64,000 nt of DNA from Acidobacteriota bacterium (GCA_003222395.1 QHWB01000050.1:62001-126000), one strand, 5' to 3'. Counted from the stretch's first letter, positions 42,715-51,955 are shown. Notes: generated by a model not told the origin, from the sequence alone. Numbers and translations: made by a program.

Positions 42715-43836
42715 TCACTCAGTCGGCGTGTACCCCAGCTTCAGCGTTCCCTGCTTCGCGCCGTTGACCGATCCCGACGTCAGCCATTCGAGTGACGCGC
42801 GGAACAACGGCAGATGGTTTCGTTCCCACATCGCGTTGTGCGACGAGCAGGCGAGATCGAGAAACACTTTCTGCGTCGCGCCCAGATCGGCGAACAGCTC
42901 GCGGACGCGATCGGGCGGCACCTGCTTGTCGTGAACGCCGGCGACGAGCATCGTCGGCACCGTCGTCTTCGATACCGCCGCCTGATTCCATCCCCACACG
43001 GCGGTGGCCGGCGCGCGGCGGACGCCCGGTCCCCATGTGGCGCCAACGGGATCCGACGCGAGCAGCGCCGACCAGACGACGTCGCTCGTCGCGCGATCGT
43101 ACTGATCCGGGCAGCCGACCTGCCGATCCCAGTTCGCGATGAACTCGTCGTGCGACTGCGTGTTCATCGGCACGCCATCGGGCGGCATCTTCGCGGGCGC
43201 CGACGTCGGGCCCGCGCGGTTGTAGGCGGGCGCGAGCAGCACGAGCTTGTCGACCTTCTCGGGATGCTGCGCCGTGTAGCCGCCGGCACGCGGACCGCCG
43301 AGCGACCACCCGAACAGGCTGACGCGATCGACGTGGCGCAGCGCGCGCACGTAGTCGACGGCGCCGTTGATGTCGTTCCAGTCGGACTGAATCGTGGTCA
43401 GCTGATGCGGATAGCTCGGCTCGCACGGTGCGCTGACGAACGGCGCCTGACGATCTTTCGCGAGGTTGCACGGATCGTTCATCGGCGCCGGCCGCGTCGA
43501 TCGGCCATAGCCTTCCGTGTCCATCGAGAAGACGTCGAAGCCGGCGCGCGCGAGGAACGCCATCCAGCTGTAATCCTGATGCGGCACGTCGAAGGCAACC
43601 TCCGCCGGCGTGCCGGCGCCGTGCACGAACAGCACGACGCGGTCGCCAAGCGACCCGCCGCGAAGCGCCGTGCCGGCCTGCACGCGCTCGCGGACGTACA
43701 CCTGCGCCGGCTGACCGGCAATCGCCGGCACGGTTGACTGGATGCGGACGTAATGATCGATCGTCAGCAGTTTCTGACCGTCGTCGGCGAACGCGAGCGG
43801 CGCGAAGAGGACGGCGAGCACGAGTGCGAAGCGCAT
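42715..43836 (-). CDS. Secreted alpha/beta-hydrolase
   Basis: 373 aa from ATG 43836 with GGAGG at 4-5 bases. The signal peptide is MRFALVLAVLFAPLAFA. The alpha/beta-hydrolase core shows VVLFVHGAGTPAEVAF (oxyanion region), the nucleophile elbow FGWSLGGPRAGG, and a late His in LACSSHNAMWE, giving a plausible Ser/Asp/His triad with Asp in GVHDKQVPPDR. The substrate is unknown. It lies 68 bases after the MutS-like gene, with its own ribosome-binding site. Confidence 0.83.
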   Translation of the reverse strand: MRFALVLAVLFAPLAFADDGQKLLTIDHYVRIQSTVPAIAGQPAQVYVRERVQAGTALRGGSLGDRVVLFVHGAGTPAEVAFDVPHQDYSWMAFLARAGFDVFSMDTEGYGRSTRPAPMNDPCNLAKDRQAPFVSAPCEPSYPHQLTTIQSDWNDINGAVDYVRALRHVDRVSLFGWSLGGPRAGGYTAQHPEKVDKLVLLAPAYNRAGPTSAPAKMPPDGVPMNTQSHDEFIANWDRQVGCPDQYDRATSDVVWSALLASDPVGATWGPGVRRAPATAVWGWNQAAVSKTTVPTMLVAGVHDKQVPPDRVRELFADLGATQKVFLDLACSSHNAMWERNHLPLFRASLEWLTSGSVNGAKQGTLKLGYTPTE

Positions 43837-43904
43837 AGATCCTCCGGTGCGGTTTCCAGTCCGGCTCACGCCGTCGCTCGACGAAGCCCGGGACCGATAT
43901 TCTG

Positions 43905-45761
43905 CTACACATCGAGGCCGATCGCGCGCATCAGCGCCAGCGCGTTGCTGTGCTCGACGACGCCGGGCCGCATCCGGTAGTCGAACACCATGCGGCCGTC
44001 CTCGAGGCGATCCTCGAAGTGCATGTTCACCGCGGCAGACCCGAGCCGCGCCGGCAGTTCCGTCAGCGCCAGATCGTGCGTGGTCACGAGCCCGACGGCG
44101 CCGGCCTCGACGAGGGCGCGCACGATCGCTTCCGCGCCGATGCGCCGGTCGTACGAATTGGTGCCGTGCAGGATTTCGTCGAGCAGGAACAGCAGCGGCG
44201 TCGGTCCGCGCGCCGACTCGACGATCGCGCGGATGCGCAGAATCTCGCTGTAGAACCGCGACTGTCCCGCCTCGAGTGAGTCGTCTATTCGAAGAGTCGC
44301 GCCGAGGACGAGCGGCGAGACGGTCAGGCTCGCGGCCCGAATCGGGGCGCCGGCCAGCGCGAGCACGACGTTCACGCCCACCGAGCGAAGCCACGTGCTC
44401 TTCCCCGACATATTCGACCCGCTCACGATGACCACGCGCGGTGCGGCGCCGTGTGTCCCGCCGAGACGCACGTCATTTCGCACCGACACGTTGTCGCCGA
44501 GCAGCGGGTGCCCGAGGCCTTCGGCGTCGAAGACCGGACCGTCCGCCGACAGCGCCGGGAAAGGATCGGCCGGATGCTCGTACGCGTAGGTCGCCAGCGC
44601 CGACAGCGCCTCGATCTCGCCGACGATGCGCAGCCAATCGGCAACGGCGGCGCCGTTCAGCGCGTGCCAGCGATCGATGGCGATCGCCAACTGCTCGGGG
44701 ACGAGCAGCGCGCGCGTGATCGGCATGAAGAAGAGGTTGTGCATCGATCCTTCGAGCAGCGACACGAGCTGCTCGAGGCGAGCGATGGCGCGCGAGGCGC
44801 TCTCGGCGCCGCCCTGCGGCGATTTGAGGCCTCCCCGCAGCGCCGTCAGCCGCGGGGCCGTGAACGGCTCGCGCTCGATGCGATCGGCGAGCGCGGCCAG
44901 AATCTTCAGATCGTCGGCCGGCTTTCCGATTCGCTCGATGATGCCGTGCAGCGCATGACGCCAGTTCCACACGACGATTCCCTCGACGAACAGCCAGGCA
45001 ATGAGCGCGGTCCATGGCAGGACGTCGAAGTACCCGAGAAGCGTGAGGGCAATCGTGACGATCACGCAGGCGATGAAGAGCGAACGCACCGAGGGAGGAA
45101 ACGCCTCCGGCGGCGACGCGGCCCACCGCGCCAGCGATCCGGTGCGGCTGATTTCTCCCTCGGCGGCAATCACGGCCACCTCCTCGCGGAGATCGAGCCT
45201 TGCCCGCAGCTCGTCGACCGCGGCCTGACGCGCCCGCACCTCGCCGAGGGCGGCGCCGCGCTTCAGCCAGTCGGCCAGCGTCGATTCGCCCGCCTCGGTC
45301 ACGGCGGTGTTGAGCAGCTCGAAGAGCGACGCGCGGCCGAACAGATCGAGATCGCGCGCATACGGATGTCCCTCGGCGAAGACGGCGCCGTCGCGGCCGA
45401 CTCCGGCCCAGTGGCCGGCCAACCGGTCGATGCCGCGCTCGTAAAGACGGGCGGCGCGCCGCGCGCGTTCAGCGCGCTCGAGCAGACGCGCGTGAACGAC
45501 GACGAGCGCACCGAACACGATGGCGCCCGCGAGCGGCCACCAGGGCGAGACCATCGCGCGTCCAAATGCGAGCCAGAGCAGGAGCGCCACCGATGCCGCG
45601 ACCAGCAGTCGAAGATTCGAGATGCGGAAGTGTGTGCGATCGAAATCGGCGATGCGCTCTCGCCGCGCGTTGAGACGCCGCTCGTATTCGGCGACAGGCT
45701 GCCAGACCTGAAGGCCTTTGGTGCCAGAGTCTGTCACGGTAACGCTACGACGGTCCGTCAC
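43905..45761 (-). CDS. Membrane-anchored MutS-like ATPase
   Basis: 618 aa. Four hydrophobic segments (pairs near 50-90 and 225-265) flank a helical region without the mismatch-binding domain. The C-terminal MutS ATPase domain has Walker A G448SNMSGKST, the following VGVNVVLALAGAPIRA, Walker B LLFLLDEILHGTNS and the His switch GLVTTHDLALTELP. Such MutS-related proteins form a group apart from MutS and MutS2; their function is unknown. Start GTG 45761 is 14 bases after the dapE stop, so it appears to be the last gene of the lysine operon. An in-frame GTG lies a few codons later. Confidence 0.82.
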   Translation of the reverse strand: MTDRRSVTVTDSGTKGLQVWQPVAEYERRLNARRERIADFDRTHFRISNLRLLVAASVALLLWLAFGRAMVSPWWPLAGAIVFGALVVVHARLLERAERARRAARLYERGIDRLAGHWAGVGRDGAVFAEGHPYARDLDLFGRASLFELLNTAVTEAGESTLADWLKRGAALGEVRARQAAVDELRARLDLREEVAVIAAEGEISRTGSLARWAASPPEAFPPSVRSLFIACVIVTIALTLLGYFDVLPWTALIAWLFVEGIVVWNWRHALHGIIERIGKPADDLKILAALADRIEREPFTAPRLTALRGGLKSPQGGAESASRAIARLEQLVSLLEGSMHNLFFMPITRALLVPEQLAIAIDRWHALNGAAVADWLRIVGEIEALSALATYAYEHPADPFPALSADGPVFDAEGLGHPLLGDNVSVRNDVRLGGTHGAAPRVVIVSGSNMSGKSTWLRSVGVNVVLALAGAPIRAASLTVSPLVLGATLRIDDSLEAGQSRFYSEILRIRAIVESARGPTPLLFLLDEILHGTNSYDRRIGAEAIVRALVEAGAVGLVTTHDLALTELPARLGSAAVNMHFEDRLEDGRMVFDYRMRPGVVEHSNALALMRAIGLDV

Positions 45762-45775
45762 TGTGCCGCAGCCCG

Positions 45776-46795
45776 TCAGGGCTGCCTCGGCTGACTCGCC
45801 AGCAACTGGCGCGCGATCGTCACGTAGTGATCGGCGGCGGCGTGCAGCTCCGCAATGGAAACGAACTCGTCAGCCGTGTGCGCCGCGTGAATCGATCCTG
45901 GGCCGAACAGCAGCGGCTCGCCCCACTTCGACAGGAACGGGATGTCGGTCGTGTACGGAAACACGGCGGCGTCGAATCCAGGGACCGTCGTGAGACGGAT
46001 GGGCGGGACGTCGAGAATATGTTCGATCGCCACACGCCGTTCGAGCGGCGCGATCGCGCGGCGCACGGCGTCCGCGTCGCTGACCGTCCGGAACATCACT
46101 TCCGCCTCGGCGGACGGCGAGACCACATTCGGCGCGACGCCGCCGTCGATCAAACCGACCGTGTAATGCGTGCGGCCGAGGACGTGGTCGTCCGGCAGAT
46201 CGATCGACCGCAGCTCCACGAGCGCGTCGATCAGCTTGTCGATGGCCGATTCGCCCAGCTCGGGGAACGAGGAATGCGCGGCGCGGCCGCTCGCGCGGAG
46301 CCGCACGCGCAGAATGCCGCGCGTCGCCAGGCCGAGCCGGTTGTCGGTCGGCTCGCCGTCGATCAGGAATTGCGATCCATTCGCCGCCTCGTTGGCCCTG
46401 CGCGCTCCGTCGCTGCCGCGCTCCTCGCCGACGACGAACAGGAGCCCGACGCGCGTCTCGCCGTCGCGGCGCAGCCGATCGGCGGCGGCGACCTGCGCGG
46501 CGAGAATGCCTTTCGCGTCGCACGATCCGCGGCCGTAGAGGCGATCGCCGTCGACGCGGCTGGGAAAGAACGGCGGGACGCAGTCGATGTGGGTGGAGAA
46601 GACGAGGAACGGATCGTCGGTCCGTACGATCACATTGAACCGCGTCGAATCGATCGGCTGTTCGGTGACAACGAATCCGATGCGGGCCAGGTAATCGGCG
46701 AGCCAGCGCGCCGCGTCGCCTTCGCGGCCTGTCGTCGAATCGATGTCGATGAGGGCACGCGTCAGCGCGACAATATCGACCGCCACGCGCGTCAC
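45776..46795 (-). CDS. dapE: M20 peptidase, probable succinyl-diaminopimelate desuccinylase
   Basis: 339 aa from GTG 46795, with AGGA about 7 bases upstream. M20 family zinc ligands are in FSTHIDCVPP, GRGSCDAKG, GEERGSDG, DGEPTDN and SIHAAHTADEFV. M20 includes ArgE, DapE and CPG2 types, and sequence alone does not separate them. The location directly after dapD (a succinyltransferase) in a lysine operon makes DapE, which removes succinate from N-succinyl-LL-diaminopimelate, the best call. Confidence 0.8.
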   Translation of the reverse strand: MTRVAVDIVALTRALIDIDSTTGREGDAARWLADYLARIGFVVTEQPIDSTRFNVIVRTDDPFLVFSTHIDCVPPFFPSRVDGDRLYGRGSCDAKGILAAQVAAADRLRRDGETRVGLLFVVGEERGSDGARRANEAANGSQFLIDGEPTDNRLGLATRGILRVRLRASGRAAHSSFPELGESAIDKLIDALVELRSIDLPDDHVLGRTHYTVGLIDGGVAPNVVSPSAEAEVMFRTVSDADAVRRAIAPLERRVAIEHILDVPPIRLTTVPGFDAAVFPYTTDIPFLSKWGEPLLFGPGSIHAAHTADEFVSIAELHAAADHYVTIARQLLASQPRQP

Positions 46796-46816
46796 ACTGC
46801 GATCCTGGCCACCACA

Positions 46817-46876
46817 ATCAACGCAGAGCACACAGGGCAAGACCCGATCTGCGTTCTGGGCGGTCTCTGCGTTGAT
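46817..46876. repeat. Inverted repeat between dapD and dapE
   Basis: A perfect 12-base arm ATCAACGCAGAG (46817-46828) and its complement CTCTGCGTTGAT (46865-46876), with a 36-base loop. The words belong to the dispersed CACAGAG/CGCAGAG set seen near 34940, 42656 and 62005. It lies in the 91-base gap before the dapE GTG. Confidence 0.75.
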
Positions 46877-46886
46877 CGTAAGACGA

Positions 46887-47732
46887 TTACCGGATCCACG
46901 CTTCGAGCTCCGTGTGCGTGTCGGTGCGCGAGTCGCGGTACTTCACGATGACCGGCGTCGCGAGCGAGAGTCGCCACTCGAGCCCCTTCCCCGCGCTCAC
47001 GGCGCGCGCGCCAGGCACGACGACCGCGCCTTCGGGAACGACGAGCGGCCGATCGGCCGTCGGTCTGATGATGTCGCCGCGCACCAGATCGTACACCGGC
47101 GTCGACCCGGTCAGGACGGTGCCGGCGGCGATGACGGCGCGGGCCTTGACGATCGCGCCTTCGTACACCCCCGTGTTGCCGCCGATCAGCGCATCGTCTT
47201 CGATGATGACGGGCAGCGCGCCGACCGGCTCGATGACGCCGCCGATTTGCGCGCCGGCGCTGACGTGAACGCGGGCGCCGACCTGCGCACACGACCCGAC
47301 GAGCGCGTGAGAATCGACGAGCGACTGCTCGCCGACGTACGCGCCGATGTTGATGTACATCGGCGGCATGCAGATGACGCCGGGCGCGACGTACGCGCCG
47401 TCGCGGACCGCCGACCCGCCCGGCACGATTCGCACGCCGGCGGCGAGCCCGGGCCGTTTCAACGGGAGCGTGTCCTTGTCGTAAAACGGCCAGCGGCCGT
47501 GATCCATCGACACGTCGGCGGTGTCGCCGAACCTGAATCCGAGCAGGATGCCCTGCTTCACCCACGTGTTCACGCGCCAGCCGACCGGGCTCGACGCGTC
47601 GGGCTCCGCCGCGCGCACCTGACCCGACGACAGCGCCTCGCGCAGCTGCGCGAAGGTGGCTCGCACGGCGTCGCGATCGACCGACGCGCCGGCGGCGACG
47701 TGAGCGGCAATCTGATCGGAGAGAGAGATCAC
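46887..47732 (-). CDS. dapD: Tetrahydrodipicolinate N-succinyltransferase
   Basis: 281 aa from GTG 47732, which overlaps the dapA stop (GTGA); a longer frame to 47810 is a shadow inside dapA. An N-terminal helical domain (SLSDQIAAHVAAGASVDRDA) precedes the left-handed beta-helix of hexapeptide repeats (VAPGVICMPPMYINIGAYVGE, VGARVHVSAGAQIGGVIEP, IIEDDALIGGNTGVYEGAIV). DapD transfers succinate from succinyl-CoA to tetrahydrodipicolinate, which fixes the succinylase branch of lysine/DAP synthesis in this organism. Confidence 0.92.
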   Translation of the reverse strand: MISLSDQIAAHVAAGASVDRDAVRATFAQLREALSSGQVRAAEPDASSPVGWRVNTWVKQGILLGFRFGDTADVSMDHGRWPFYDKDTLPLKRPGLAAGVRIVPGGSAVRDGAYVAPGVICMPPMYINIGAYVGEQSLVDSHALVGSCAQVGARVHVSAGAQIGGVIEPVGALPVIIEDDALIGGNTGVYEGAIVKARAVIAAGTVLTGSTPVYDLVRGDIIRPTADRPLVVPEGAVVVPGARAVSAGKGLEWRLSLATPVIVKYRDSRTDTHTELEAWIR

Positions 47733-48628
47733 ACGAGCGCCGGCTTCACCAGATTGAGTTCTTTCAGGGCCTTCAAGATCTTCTCGCGCGATTCGGGCTT
47801 CGGCGGACACATCGGGAGGCGATAGGTTTCCTCGAGCAACCCCATTGCGGCCATCGCGGCTTTCACCGGGACGGGATTGGCCTCGATGAAATTGATCTGC
47901 ATCAGCGCGACGATCCGGTCGTGGACGGCTCTCGCCGCGGCGAAATCGTTTCTCTCCGCGGCCTCCACCATCTGCGCCATCTCCGCCGGAATCTCGTTCG
48001 AGGCGACCGAGATGATGCCGCGACCGCCGACCGACATCAGCGGCAGCGTCAGCGCATCGTCTCCTGAAAGGACGAGGAAGCTGTCCGGGACGCTGCGGCA
48101 GACGTCGACCATTTGCGTCACGTTGCCCGACGCTTCCTTCACGCCGACGATGTTCGGGATTTGCGCGAGCCGCGCAAGCGTCGCGATTTCCAAGTTCACG
48201 CCGGTGCGGCCGGGCACGTTGTACACGACGATCGGCAGCGCCGTGCTGTCCGCGATCGCCTTGTAGTGCTGATACAACCCTTCCTGTGTCGGCTTGTTGT
48301 AGTACGGAGTGACCGACAGGAAACCCGAGGCGCCGCGCTTCTCCATCTCACGCGCCAGCTCGATCACTTCCTTCGTGTTGTAGCCGCCCGCGCCCGCGAG
48401 GATCGGCACGCGTCCACCGGCCTCGGCGACGAGAATCTCGACGATGCGCAGCTTTTCCGCGTCGGTCAGCGTCGGGCTCTCGCCCGTCGTGCCGCAGGGA
48501 CACAGGAAGTGGATGCCGGCATCAATCTGCCGGCGGCCGAGGCGCCGAACGGCCGCTTCGTCGAGTGCAGCGCTCTTGGTGAACGGCGTGACGAGCGCGG
48601 TGCCGACTCCTGTAAATGCTTGGCGCAT
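47729..48628 (-). CDS. dapA: 4-hydroxy-tetrahydrodipicolinate synthase
   Basis: 299 aa TIM-barrel of the DHDPS/NAL family. Present are CGTTGESPTL, the catalytic Tyr in YNVPGRTG and the Schiff-base Lys in GVKEASGN. It condenses pyruvate with aspartate semialdehyde. GAGGGGAG precedes ATG 48628 at about 7 bases. dapB ends 12 bases upstream and dapD overlaps downstream, so the operon order is consistent. Confidence 0.95.
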   Translation of the reverse strand: MRQAFTGVGTALVTPFTKSAALDEAAVRRLGRRQIDAGIHFLCPCGTTGESPTLTDAEKLRIVEILVAEAGGRVPILAGAGGYNTKEVIELAREMEKRGASGFLSVTPYYNKPTQEGLYQHYKAIADSTALPIVVYNVPGRTGVNLEIATLARLAQIPNIVGVKEASGNVTQMVDVCRSVPDSFLVLSGDDALTLPLMSVGGRGIISVASNEIPAEMAQMVEAAERNDFAAARAVHDRIVALMQINFIEANPVPVKAAMAAMGLLEETYRLPMCPPKPESREKILKALKELNLVKPALV

Positions 48629-48640
48629 GAAACACTCCCC

Positions 48641-49336
48641 TCAGGACTGCAACCCGAGGACGTCCTTCATCGTGAACCAGCCGCGCTTCCCGACAACCCA
48701 CTTGGCCGCCGTGAGCGCGCCGCGCGCGAAGCCGGTGCGATCGCGTGCGGCGTGCGCCAACGTGATCGTTTCGGCCGGACCGTCGAATCCAATCGTGTGC
48801 GTGCCGGGAATGAAACCGGCGCGCGTCGACGACACGTCAATCGGACGCGCAAACCCCGCCCGCTCCATCGTCTGCTTCAACAGGAGCGCGGTGCCCGACG
48901 GCGCATCCTTCTTCGCCGCATGATGCGCCTCGTGGACGAACGCCCCGAAGTCGGATTGCGCCGCGAACAGCGCCGCCGCCCGACCGGCGATCGCCTCGAA
49001 CAGCACGACGCCGGTCGAGAAATTCGGCGCGACGACGGCGCCGATGCCGCCGTGGCCGACCGCCTCGCGCACGGCCGGCTCGTCCTTCTGCCATCCGGTC
49101 GTGCCGATCACGAGGTGAATCCCCCGCCGGGCGAGCACGGGCGCGTTCAACGCGACCACGTCGGGCGTCGAAAAATCGACGGCGACATCGACGCCGCGCC
49201 ACCGTTCCGCATCCGGTCCGCCGCCGTGCATCGGCGACTGCGGATCGATCGCGCCGGCGACATCGAACCCGAATTCCGGCGCCAGAGCCTCGACCAGCCG
49301 TCCCATCTTGCCGTGGCCGACGAGGAGGATCTTCAT
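48641..49336 (-). CDS. dapB: 4-hydroxy-tetrahydrodipicolinate reductase
   Basis: 231 aa. The nucleotide-binding start KILLVGHGKMGRLVE, the GTTGW motif (LVIGTTGWQKDE), ANFSTG-like VAPNFSTGVVLF and the substrate motif EAHHAAKKDAPSGTA identify DapB. It reduces the DapA product with NAD(P)H. It is slightly short for the family (usually 240-270 aa). The ATG overlaps the lysC stop (ATGA). Confidence 0.93.
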   Translation of the reverse strand: MKILLVGHGKMGRLVEALAPEFGFDVAGAIDPQSPMHGGGPDAERWRGVDVAVDFSTPDVVALNAPVLARRGIHLVIGTTGWQKDEPAVREAVGHGGIGAVVAPNFSTGVVLFEAIAGRAAALFAAQSDFGAFVHEAHHAAKKDAPSGTALLLKQTMERAGFARPIDVSSTRAGFIPGTHTIGFDGPAETITLAHAARDRTGFARGALTAAKWVVGKRGWFTMKDVLGLQS

Positions 49337-50706
49337 CGCCGTTCGAAAAACTGCTGGTGCAACCGCGTCATCGCGTGCGGCACATCGCCGTCGCGCAAGA
49401 CGAACGTGATGTTGCGCCTCGACGCCGCCTGCGACACGAGCCGGAGCGGCACGCGATCGAGCGCCGTCACCGCGCGCCCGAACAGCGTCGGATCCGTTCG
49501 GAGATTCTCTCCCACGGCGCAGATAATCGCCATCTCGCGCTCGCAGTTGACCTGCGCGAAATTGCGGAGGTTGTCGACGATGGCGTCCAGCCGGCGCGCG
49601 TCGTCCACGGTCACCGAGACGCTCACCTCCGACGTCGTCACGACGTCCACCGGCGTCTTGAATCGCTCGAACACCTCGAAGAGACGCCGAAGGAAGCCGT
49701 GCGCCATCAGCATGCGCGTCGACGTAATGTCGACAACGGTGACGTCGCGCTTGCAGGCAATCGCCGTCAGCTGACCGTCAGCCGCGCCGCCGTCGGCCGT
49801 GATGCGCGTGCCCGGCTGGTCCGGCCGTCGCGCGTTGAGGATGCGCACCGGGATGTTCCGGTCGACCGCCGGCAGGATCGTGCTCGGATGCAGCACCTTG
49901 GCGCCGAAATACGCCAGCTCGGACGCTTCGGCGAACGAGAGCTGCGGCACCACCCGCGGCTGCGGCACGATGCGCGGATCGGCGGTCAGCATGCCGTCGA
50001 CATCGGTCCAGATCTGAATCTCGTCGACGCCGAGGCACGCGCCGAAGATCGCCGCCGAGTAATCCGATCCGCCGCGCCCCAGCGTCGTCGTCACGCCGTT
50101 CGACGTCGATCCGATGAAGCCGCCGAGCACGGCGACTCTGCAGCGCGAGGCATGCGGCGCCACCCGGTCCCGCGTGCGGTCGGCCGTTTCGAGCATGTCC
50201 GGAACGGCGGCGTTGTACTCCGAGTCGGTAACGATTACGCCGCGCGCGTCGACCCAGACGCTTTCGATCCGGTGATCGGCGATCGCGGCGGCGACGATCC
50301 GGCTGCTGACCACCTCGCCCGCGGCGAGAACAGCGTCGAGCGAGCGCGGCGACACCTCGCGCAGCACGGCGAGCGCGTGCACGAGACCGATCAGTTCCTC
50401 GAATTCCTGACGAACCTTTGCGACCGTTTCTGCGCGGCTCTCGCTGGTCACCGCCGACGCGACGGCGACGTGGCGATCGAGGAGCGCACGCAGCGCATCG
50501 GCCGCCCGATCGGCCTCGCCGTCTTCGGCCAGCCGCGCGACCTGCACGAGCTGATCGGTCACCTTCGCGAGCGCCGACACGACGACGACCGGCGCGTCGT
50601 CGCCGCCCTTCTGCGATTCGAGCTGATGTCGAACGATGCCAATCAGACGCTTGATTGCTTCGGGATCGGCGACGGAGGTGCCGCCGAACTTCATGACAAC
50701 GCTCAC
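49333..50706 (-). CDS. lysC: Aspartate kinase, monofunctional
   Basis: 457 aa. KFGGTSVADPEAIKRL near the start and the kinase core LGRGGSDYSAAIFG are diagnostic. The C-terminal third contains ACT-type regulatory repeats (VTVVDITSTRMLMAHGFLRRLFEVF, SVTVDDARRLDAIVDNL, AIICAVGENLR), so feedback control by lysine or threonine is likely. Start GTG 50706 has GAGG at 6 bases. It gives aspartyl phosphate to Asd, encoded 49 bases upstream. Confidence 0.94.
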   Translation of the reverse strand: MSVVMKFGGTSVADPEAIKRLIGIVRHQLESQKGGDDAPVVVVSALAKVTDQLVQVARLAEDGEADRAADALRALLDRHVAVASAVTSESRAETVAKVRQEFEELIGLVHALAVLREVSPRSLDAVLAAGEVVSSRIVAAAIADHRIESVWVDARGVIVTDSEYNAAVPDMLETADRTRDRVAPHASRCRVAVLGGFIGSTSNGVTTTLGRGGSDYSAAIFGACLGVDEIQIWTDVDGMLTADPRIVPQPRVVPQLSFAEASELAYFGAKVLHPSTILPAVDRNIPVRILNARRPDQPGTRITADGGAADGQLTAIACKRDVTVVDITSTRMLMAHGFLRRLFEVFERFKTPVDVVTTSEVSVSVTVDDARRLDAIVDNLRNFAQVNCEREMAIICAVGENLRTDPTLFGRAVTALDRVPLRLVSQAASRRNITFVLRDGDVPHAMTRLHQQFFERR

Positions 50707-50755
50707 GGTGAACCTCGATGGTCGGATGGGTCGCGTGAGTAATGTCGCACCCGAC

Positions 50756-51793
50756 TCACAGGAATCCGTCCCGGTGCATCAGCTCAGCATTCAGAATCGC
50801 GACACCTGCCGCGCCGCGAATGGTGTTGTGGCCGAGCGCGATGAACTTGTAGTCAAGGATCGGACACGGACGCAGCCGCCCGATGGTGACCGTCATGCCG
50901 CGGCCACGGTCGACGTCGAGCGCAGGCTGGGGACGGTTGCGCTCGCGCAAGTACACGATCGGCTGCGCCGGCGCCGAGGGAAGGCCGTCGAGCGGCTTCG
51001 ACGACATCCACGCGTCGATGAGATCCTCTTCCGACGGCCGGTGATCGAATCCGACGGAGATCGATTCGGTGTGCCCGTTCTGCACCGCCACGCGCGTCGT
51101 CTGAGCGCTGATGACGACCGGATGCGGATCGATGCGGCGATCGCCGATGCAGCCGAGAATCTTCTTCGTTTCGGTTTCGATCTTGTGCTCCTCGCCGTCG
51201 ATGAACGGGATCACGTTGCCGAGGATGTCCCACGACGGCACGCCGGGATATCCCGCGCCGGAAATCGCCTGCAGCGTCGTGATCGTCACCTTGTTCAGAC
51301 CGAACGGGCGCAGAGGCGCGAGCGCCATCGACAGCACGACGGTCGAGCAGTTGGGGTTGGTGACGATGCGTCCCTTCCAGCCGCGCGCCGCCTGGACCTT
51401 CAGCAGCCCGAGATGATCGCCGTTCACTTCCGGAATCAGCAGCGGAACGTCGGATTCCATACGGTAGTTGCGCGAGTTGCTGACGATGGTGTGTCCTGCC
51501 TGCGCGAATGTGCCCTCGATCTCGCCGGCGACCGACGAGTCGAGACCGGAGAAGACGAGCCGCGGCGCGCGTCCCGGCGTCGCGGCGTCGACGTCGAGAT
51601 CGGCAACCGCGTCGGGAAGCGGCGTCGCGAGACGCCACGCACAGGCGTCGCGGTACTTCTTGCCTGCGGAGCGCTCGCTCGCGCCGAGCCATGCGACGCG
51701 GAACCACGGATGGTTCGAGAGCAGAGCAATGAACTGCTGGCCGACCATTCCGGTCGCGCCAAGGATGCCGATTTCTATCCGTTCAGTCTTCAT
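50756..51793 (-). CDS. asd: Aspartate-semialdehyde dehydrogenase
   Basis: 345 aa. The N-terminus is EIGILGATGMVGQQFIALLSNHPW, with the active-site Cys in NPNCSTVVL and the catalytic His in NGHTESISVGFD. Details such as FRVAWLGASERSAGKKY place it closer to the archaeal/fungal type of ASADH than to the E. coli type. It is the first gene of the lysine operon; the 155-base leader contains a peptide ORF and an intrinsic terminator described separately. Confidence 0.94.
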   Translation of the reverse strand: MKTERIEIGILGATGMVGQQFIALLSNHPWFRVAWLGASERSAGKKYRDACAWRLATPLPDAVADLDVDAATPGRAPRLVFSGLDSSVAGEIEGTFAQAGHTIVSNSRNYRMESDVPLLIPEVNGDHLGLLKVQAARGWKGRIVTNPNCSTVVLSMALAPLRPFGLNKVTITTLQAISGAGYPGVPSWDILGNVIPFIDGEEHKIETETKKILGCIGDRRIDPHPVVISAQTTRVAVQNGHTESISVGFDHRPSEEDLIDAWMSSKPLDGLPSAPAQPIVYLRERNRPQPALDVDRGRGMTVTIGRLRPCPILDYKFIALGHNTIRGAAGVAILNAELMHRDGFL

Positions 51794-51804
51794 GTTCGTC
51801 GCTC

Positions 51805-51840
51805 AAAAAAAAAGCCGACGCGGCGTGAACCGTGTCGGCT
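51805..51840 (-). terminator. Intrinsic terminator in the asd leader (attenuator)
   Basis: In the RNA sense the 5' arm AGCCGACACGG (51840-51830) pairs with CCGCGTCGGCT (51823-51813) with one mismatch and a 6-base loop, followed by nine Ts (51813-51805). It ends only 12 bases before the asd ATG, inside the transcript from the promoter at 51984, so it must be bypassed for the operon to be expressed. CGACACG in its 5' arm (51837-51831) is complementary to CGTGTCG in the leader ORF (51895-51889), a candidate antiterminator. Confidence 0.8.
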
Positions 51841-51880
51841 GCGTGATGGCTCGGTTGAAACTGGGTTGTTCAGCGCTCGA

Positions 51881-51946
51881 TCACACAGCGACACGACCGG
51901 CCCGCTTTCGGCCGATGTGCTTGCGCGTGGTGCTCTTCGAACGCAT
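51881..51946 (-). CDS. Putative 21-aa leader peptide of the lysine operon
   Basis: ATG 51946 to TGA 51881. The peptide starts MRSKSTTRKHIGRKRAG and ends VAV; it has Lys at 4, 9 and 14, Thr at 6 and 7, and five Arg. The ATG lies nine bases after the -10 hexamer. The stop is 40 bases before the terminator stem, and the last codons contain the segment able to pair with that stem. Lys and Thr are end products of the aspartate pathway, so ribosome stalling on these codons is a plausible sensor. Arg is also frequent, which weakens the specificity argument. Confidence 0.6.
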   Translation of the reverse strand: MRSKSTTRKHIGRKRAGRVAV

Positions 51947-51955
51947 GAGACGTGC

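Noticed and set aside
48113-49774. 553-aa plus-strand frame across dapA and dapB
   Set aside because: Antisense shadow across three clearly coding genes.
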